NCBI GenBank assembly: GCA_031423155.1
Contig: JANPEZ010000010.1
Span: 21,264 to 85,263 of the forward strand
DNA length: 64,000 nt
DNA from: JANPEZ01 sp031423155
Lineage (GTDB): Bacteria; Actinomycetota; UBA4738; HRBIN12
Direction: 5' to 3'
The position numbers were made by a program, and so were the translations under genes. The notes beneath the pieces were generated by a model that ran no database searches, was not told the DNA's origin, and saw nothing but the letters and a program-made list of their open reading frames with translations. This document shows positions 61,710 through 64,000 of this stretch, piece after piece. Position 1 is the stretch's first letter. Each line of letters begins with the position of its first letter.

Positions 61710-63236
61710 GTGCGGGTCTTGACCACCGACTCGGGCGCCCACGACCACAAGAGGATCCTCGCCGGGACCGGCCAGAACATCGTCGGCCTCGGCGTCTTCG
61801 TCATCGCCTCCTTCGGGATGAACATCATCATCGCTCGAGCGTTCGGTGAGAAGTCACCAGCCCTCGGGCAGATCACGCTCGCTACCCAGCTCGCCTTCGT
61901 CCTGGCGGCGGCCACGCGGTTCGGGATGGATCACGCCGCCGTACGCAGGGTGGCGGTCGAGGTAGGCAAAGGTGAGGCGGCACGCGCGCGCGCGGTCGTC
62001 CGCCTGGCCGTGACGATCTGTCTCGTCGCATCTTCGATCGTCGGGACCTTCGTTCTTCTGCTTGCGGGCCCGATCTCGCGGTTGCTCAAGGCTCCCGAGA
62101 ACGCCTACCGCGGTGTCGGTGTCGCGCTGATCTTCGCGGCCCTGGCCCTCGTCTTCCTCGGAGGCTCGCGCGGGCTGAAGATAATGCGGCATACCCTGTA
62201 CTCGTATTGGATCGGTCAGTCGACTTCGTGGATCGGGTTCACGCTGGCCGGCTGGGCGATCTTCGGCAAGTCCGTCTCGGTCACGGTGTACGCCTACGCC
62301 GCTTCATGGATGTTGGCAAGCGCGATCGCTTGGTTCTCTTGGAGGAGGGCCTCGGCCAAGCTTGGTGATCCGCTTCCGGCCGAGCCGGAGGAGGCCAGGG
62401 CCTTACTGCGCTACGGAGCGCCGCTGGCTCCGGCCGCGCTCTTGTCGCAGGCGCTCTTCTACACGGATCTGTTCGTCCTGACCATGAAGCTCCCGAAGAA
62501 CGACCCCGACCTTTCCGTCTACGCGGCAAGCGTCCGCGTTTCGCAGGCGTTGGTGCTCTTCCTGGTCGCGGTCGCCTACATGTTCAGTCCGTTCGTGGCC
62601 GACCTATACGAGCGCAGGGAGCGTGACCGACTGAATGAACTCTTCAAGTCGATCACCCGCTGGACGCTGGCAGGGACGGTTCCGTTGATCCTGCTGTTCG
62701 TGATCGCGCCGACCTCCGTCTTGAAGGCTTTCGGCTCGGAATATGCGACCGGCGCGGACTGGCTGCGCATCCTGCTGATCGGGCAGATCGTGAACGTCTC
62801 GGTAGGTGCGGCCGGCTTCATCCTGATCATGGTCGGTCGCACCGTGTGGGACATGCTCGTCTACCTGTCGTCGGTACTGTTGGACCTGACGGTCGCGTTC
62901 GCGCTGATCCCGCACCTGGGTCCGAAGGGCGCCGCGATCGCGCAGGCCACAACCTTGGTCTTCTCCAATGTCTTCAGGTTGTATCTCGTCTGGAGGTTCG
63001 TACACATCCAGCCGTACGACCGGCACTACGCGAGGTTGGTGGTCCCGGCCGCCATCGGCGCGGCCGCGATGCTCGGCATCCACAGCGTGTTGAGCGGCCC
63101 GAGGTGGGCCCTGGACCTCCTGGGCACCGGTCTCGTCGGAGGGTTGGTCTACTACACCGCGTTCCTGCTCTTCGGTCTGACGGCCTCGGAGAAGGGTTCG
63201 GTCATGAGGGCCCTTCAGAAAGGAGCGAAGACATGA
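61710..63236 (+). CDS. MOP-superfamily polysaccharide flippase (Wzx-like)
   Basis: A 508-residue protein with about 13-14 membrane segments, like Wzx/RfbX-type lipid-linked glycan flippases: NIVGLGVFVIASFGMNIIIA at the start, RFGMDHAAVRRVAVEVG, and GRTVWDMLVYLSSVLLDLTV. The start is uncertain (GTG 61701 or 61710, TTG 61719); the open frame to 60990 lies over other genes and is rejected. The role in glycan export is inferred from the family; no glycosyltransferases are in view. It overlaps the DinB gene by 4 bases. Confidence 0.85.
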   Translation: MRVLTTDSGAHDHKRILAGTGQNIVGLGVFVIASFGMNIIIARAFGEKSPALGQITLATQLAFVLAAATRFGMDHAAVRRVAVEVGKGEAARARAVVRLAVTICLVASSIVGTFVLLLAGPISRLLKAPENAYRGVGVALIFAALALVFLGGSRGLKIMRHTLYSYWIGQSTSWIGFTLAGWAIFGKSVSVTVYAYAASWMLASAIAWFSWRRASAKLGDPLPAEPEEARALLRYGAPLAPAALLSQALFYTDLFVLTMKLPKNDPDLSVYAASVRVSQALVLFLVAVAYMFSPFVADLYERRERDRLNELFKSITRWTLAGTVPLILLFVIAPTSVLKAFGSEYATGADWLRILLIGQIVNVSVGAAGFILIMVGRTVWDMLVYLSSVLLDLTVAFALIPHLGPKGAAIAQATTLVFSNVFRLYLVWRFVHIQPYDRHYARLVVPAAIGAAAMLGIHSVLSGPRWALDLLGTGLVGGLVYYTAFLLFGLTASEKGSVMRALQKGAKT

Positions 63237-63766
63237 GCGATATCGCAAGTCCCGATCCCGTAGCCGAGCCGCAGATGTACCAGAGGTTCCTCCTGGATGC
63301 CCTCGGCGATGACGACCCGGGAGTTGCTCAAGCCTCGACCCCGGCTCGCATCCGTGCTCTGGTCGTCGAGGCCGGCGACCTGCTCAGAGTGCGCCCCGAG
63401 CCGAGGGAGTGGTCGGTCCTGGAATGCATAGCTCACGTCGTAGACGCCGAGATCGTCATGAGCGGGCGGTATCGGTTCGTCGTGGCTCACGATGAGCCCC
63501 CGTTGATCGGCTACGACCAGGACCTTTGGGTCGACAACCTCAGCCGCAACGAGGACGACGCGGACGTCCTGATTGCCTGCTTCGAAGGTCTGCGCCGGGC
63601 CAACGTGGAGATGTGGAGGCGATCGACCGAGAAGGAACGGGCCCGCGTCGGTATCCACTCCGAGCGAGGCCCCGAGAGCTACGACTTGGCTTTCAGGATG
63701 ATCGGCGGGCACGACAGGATCCACCTGGGCCAGGCCGATCGCGCCCTCGCTGCCGTTCGGGGCTAG
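63233..63766 (+). CDS. DinB-like superfamily protein
   Basis: A 177-residue four-helix-bundle protein of the DinB/YfiT type. The metal-site histidines are in VLECIAHVVDAE and MIGGHDRIHLGQADR, with the DYD-like RVRPEPREWSV start. AAAGGAG lies 8 bases upstream of ATG 63233, which overlaps the flippase stop. DinB-like proteins include thiol transferases using mycothiol and bacillithiol, and others of unknown role. It ends before a strong terminator. Confidence 0.85.
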   Translation: MSDIASPDPVAEPQMYQRFLLDALGDDDPGVAQASTPARIRALVVEAGDLLRVRPEPREWSVLECIAHVVDAEIVMSGRYRFVVAHDEPPLIGYDQDLWVDNLSRNEDDADVLIACFEGLRRANVEMWRRSTEKERARVGIHSERGPESYDLAFRMIGGHDRIHLGQADRALAAVRG

Positions 63767-63792
63767 CTCGGCGCTTGCTGAGGGGGGACAAG

Positions 63793-63841
63793 AAGGAACC
63801 CGCGGGATCGGCTGATCGGGCCGCCCTTCCGCGGGTTCCTT
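63793..63841. terminator. Strong hairpin after the DinB-like gene
   Basis: AAGGAACCCGCGG near 63793 and CCGCGGGTTCCTT near 63841 form a perfect stem of about 13 bp around a loop of about 22 bases that itself contains ATCGGCTGAT. It sits between convergent genes and can stop both transcripts. Confidence 0.8.
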
Positions 63842-63852
63842 GAGGCGCCTCT

Positions 63853-64000
63853 CTAGCTGTCCGTGTCGCCGTCCTCGTCATCGCCCGAGTCGCCGTCGTC
63901 CACGTCGCCGTCGTCCACGTCGCCGTCATCCACGTCGCCGTCGTCAGAGTCGTCAGAGTCGCCTGAGTCGCCGTCGTCCACGTCGCCGTCGTCAGAGTCG
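63853..64000 (-). CDS. C-terminal end of an Asp-rich repeat protein (runs off right edge)
   Basis: Only the last 48 residues are present. The stop TAG is at 63855-63853. The sequence is almost all Asp, Gly, Ser and Val in repeats of VDDGD and SDDGD (DNA period 15 bases, for example GTCGCCGTCGTCCAC). It is probably a calcium-binding or disordered surface protein, like the DxDxDG region of the protein at 36295. Size and start are beyond the window. Confidence 0.7.
   Translation of the reverse strand, partial: DSDDGDVDDGDSGDSDDSDDGDVDDGDVDDGDVDDGDSGDDEDGDTDS

Noticed and set aside
63889..63996. CRISPR-like repeat array
   Set aside because: Repeats are contiguous with no unique spacers and keep one coding frame.

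Overview
The window is high-GC DNA (roughly 65% or more) with strong G/C preference at third codon positions, dense gene packing and many ATGA or GTGA stop/start overlaps. Gene content points to an actinomycete-type bacterium (Actinomycetota), probably a deep or uncultured lineage: the replication-origin gene block, the murJ/sigM/trxB/trxA/cwlM block with a DUF6049 protein, a NUDIX protein and a CCA-adding enzyme (the order known around Rv3907c-Rv3917c in Mycobacterium), inositol-3-phosphate synthase behind a PadR regulator, Ni-superoxide dismutase, an F420-type LLM oxidoreductase and a PAC2 protein. I see no tRNA or rRNA genes, insertion sequences, prophage or CRISPR.

Layout. (1) 1-13.1 kb is the chromosome origin: gyrA (partial), gyrB, dciA, recF, dnaN and dnaA on the minus strand; rpmH, rnpA, yidD, yidC, khpB, rsmG, parA and parB on the plus strand. 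The dnaA-dnaN gap holds a DnaA-box-like site followed by CTA triplets, which looks like a basal unwinding element. A perfect parS lies at the start of rsmG. (2) 13.1-17.7 kb: ddl, an aminotransferase, two small PLDc_N-like membrane proteins, an SDR and an LLM oxidoreductase, all minus strand. (3) 17.7-26.9 kb: one long minus-strand envelope/stress block: NUDIX, TauE-like, DUF6049, MurJ, a TadE-like protein, ECF sigma, anti-sigma, thioredoxin reductase, thioredoxin and a CwlM-like protein. (4) 27-36.1 kb: pilT, a DUF4190 protein, the CCA-adding enzyme, a DUF1232 protein, a CtpE-like P-type ATPase, and a minus-strand group of a YchF-like NTPase, a Mop-domain regulator, a MOT1 molybdate transporter and lepB. 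(5) 36.3-43.8 kb: a secreted calcium-repeat protein, the sodN/sodX pair, a matrixin-like protease, tusA-dsrE-chrA, a small-protein/lipoprotein group and an MFS protein. (6) 43.9-53.8 kb: ino1-padR, an MFS protein, a PPOX-fold protein, a Tat-type amine oxidase, a giant cyclase-ATPase, a tandem-RAM protein and a PAC2 protein. (7) 53.9-64 kb: accessory genes including an XRE/nucleotidyltransferase pair, a four-gene DCC/TetR operon with its own operator, a phosphodiesterase-like enzyme, a decayed zinc-type dehydrogenase, AlkA, a flippase, a DinB protein and the C-terminus of an Asp-rich repeat protein.

Working links. Replication initiation (DnaA, DnaN, DciA), supercoiling (GyrAB), repair (RecF) and segregation (ParABS) sit together. 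SigM, its anti-sigma factor, Trx/TrxR, MurJ and CwlM link redox and cell-wall control. The molybdate regulator and transporter form one operon, as do the sulfur-relay proteins TusA and DsrE. Several candidate operators (PadR, TetR, Mop-regulator, tusA) are visible as inverted repeats. No single wholly new system is proven; the best leads are the origin unwinding element, the ParA tail, the regulated small operons and the XRE/nucleotidyltransferase pair.
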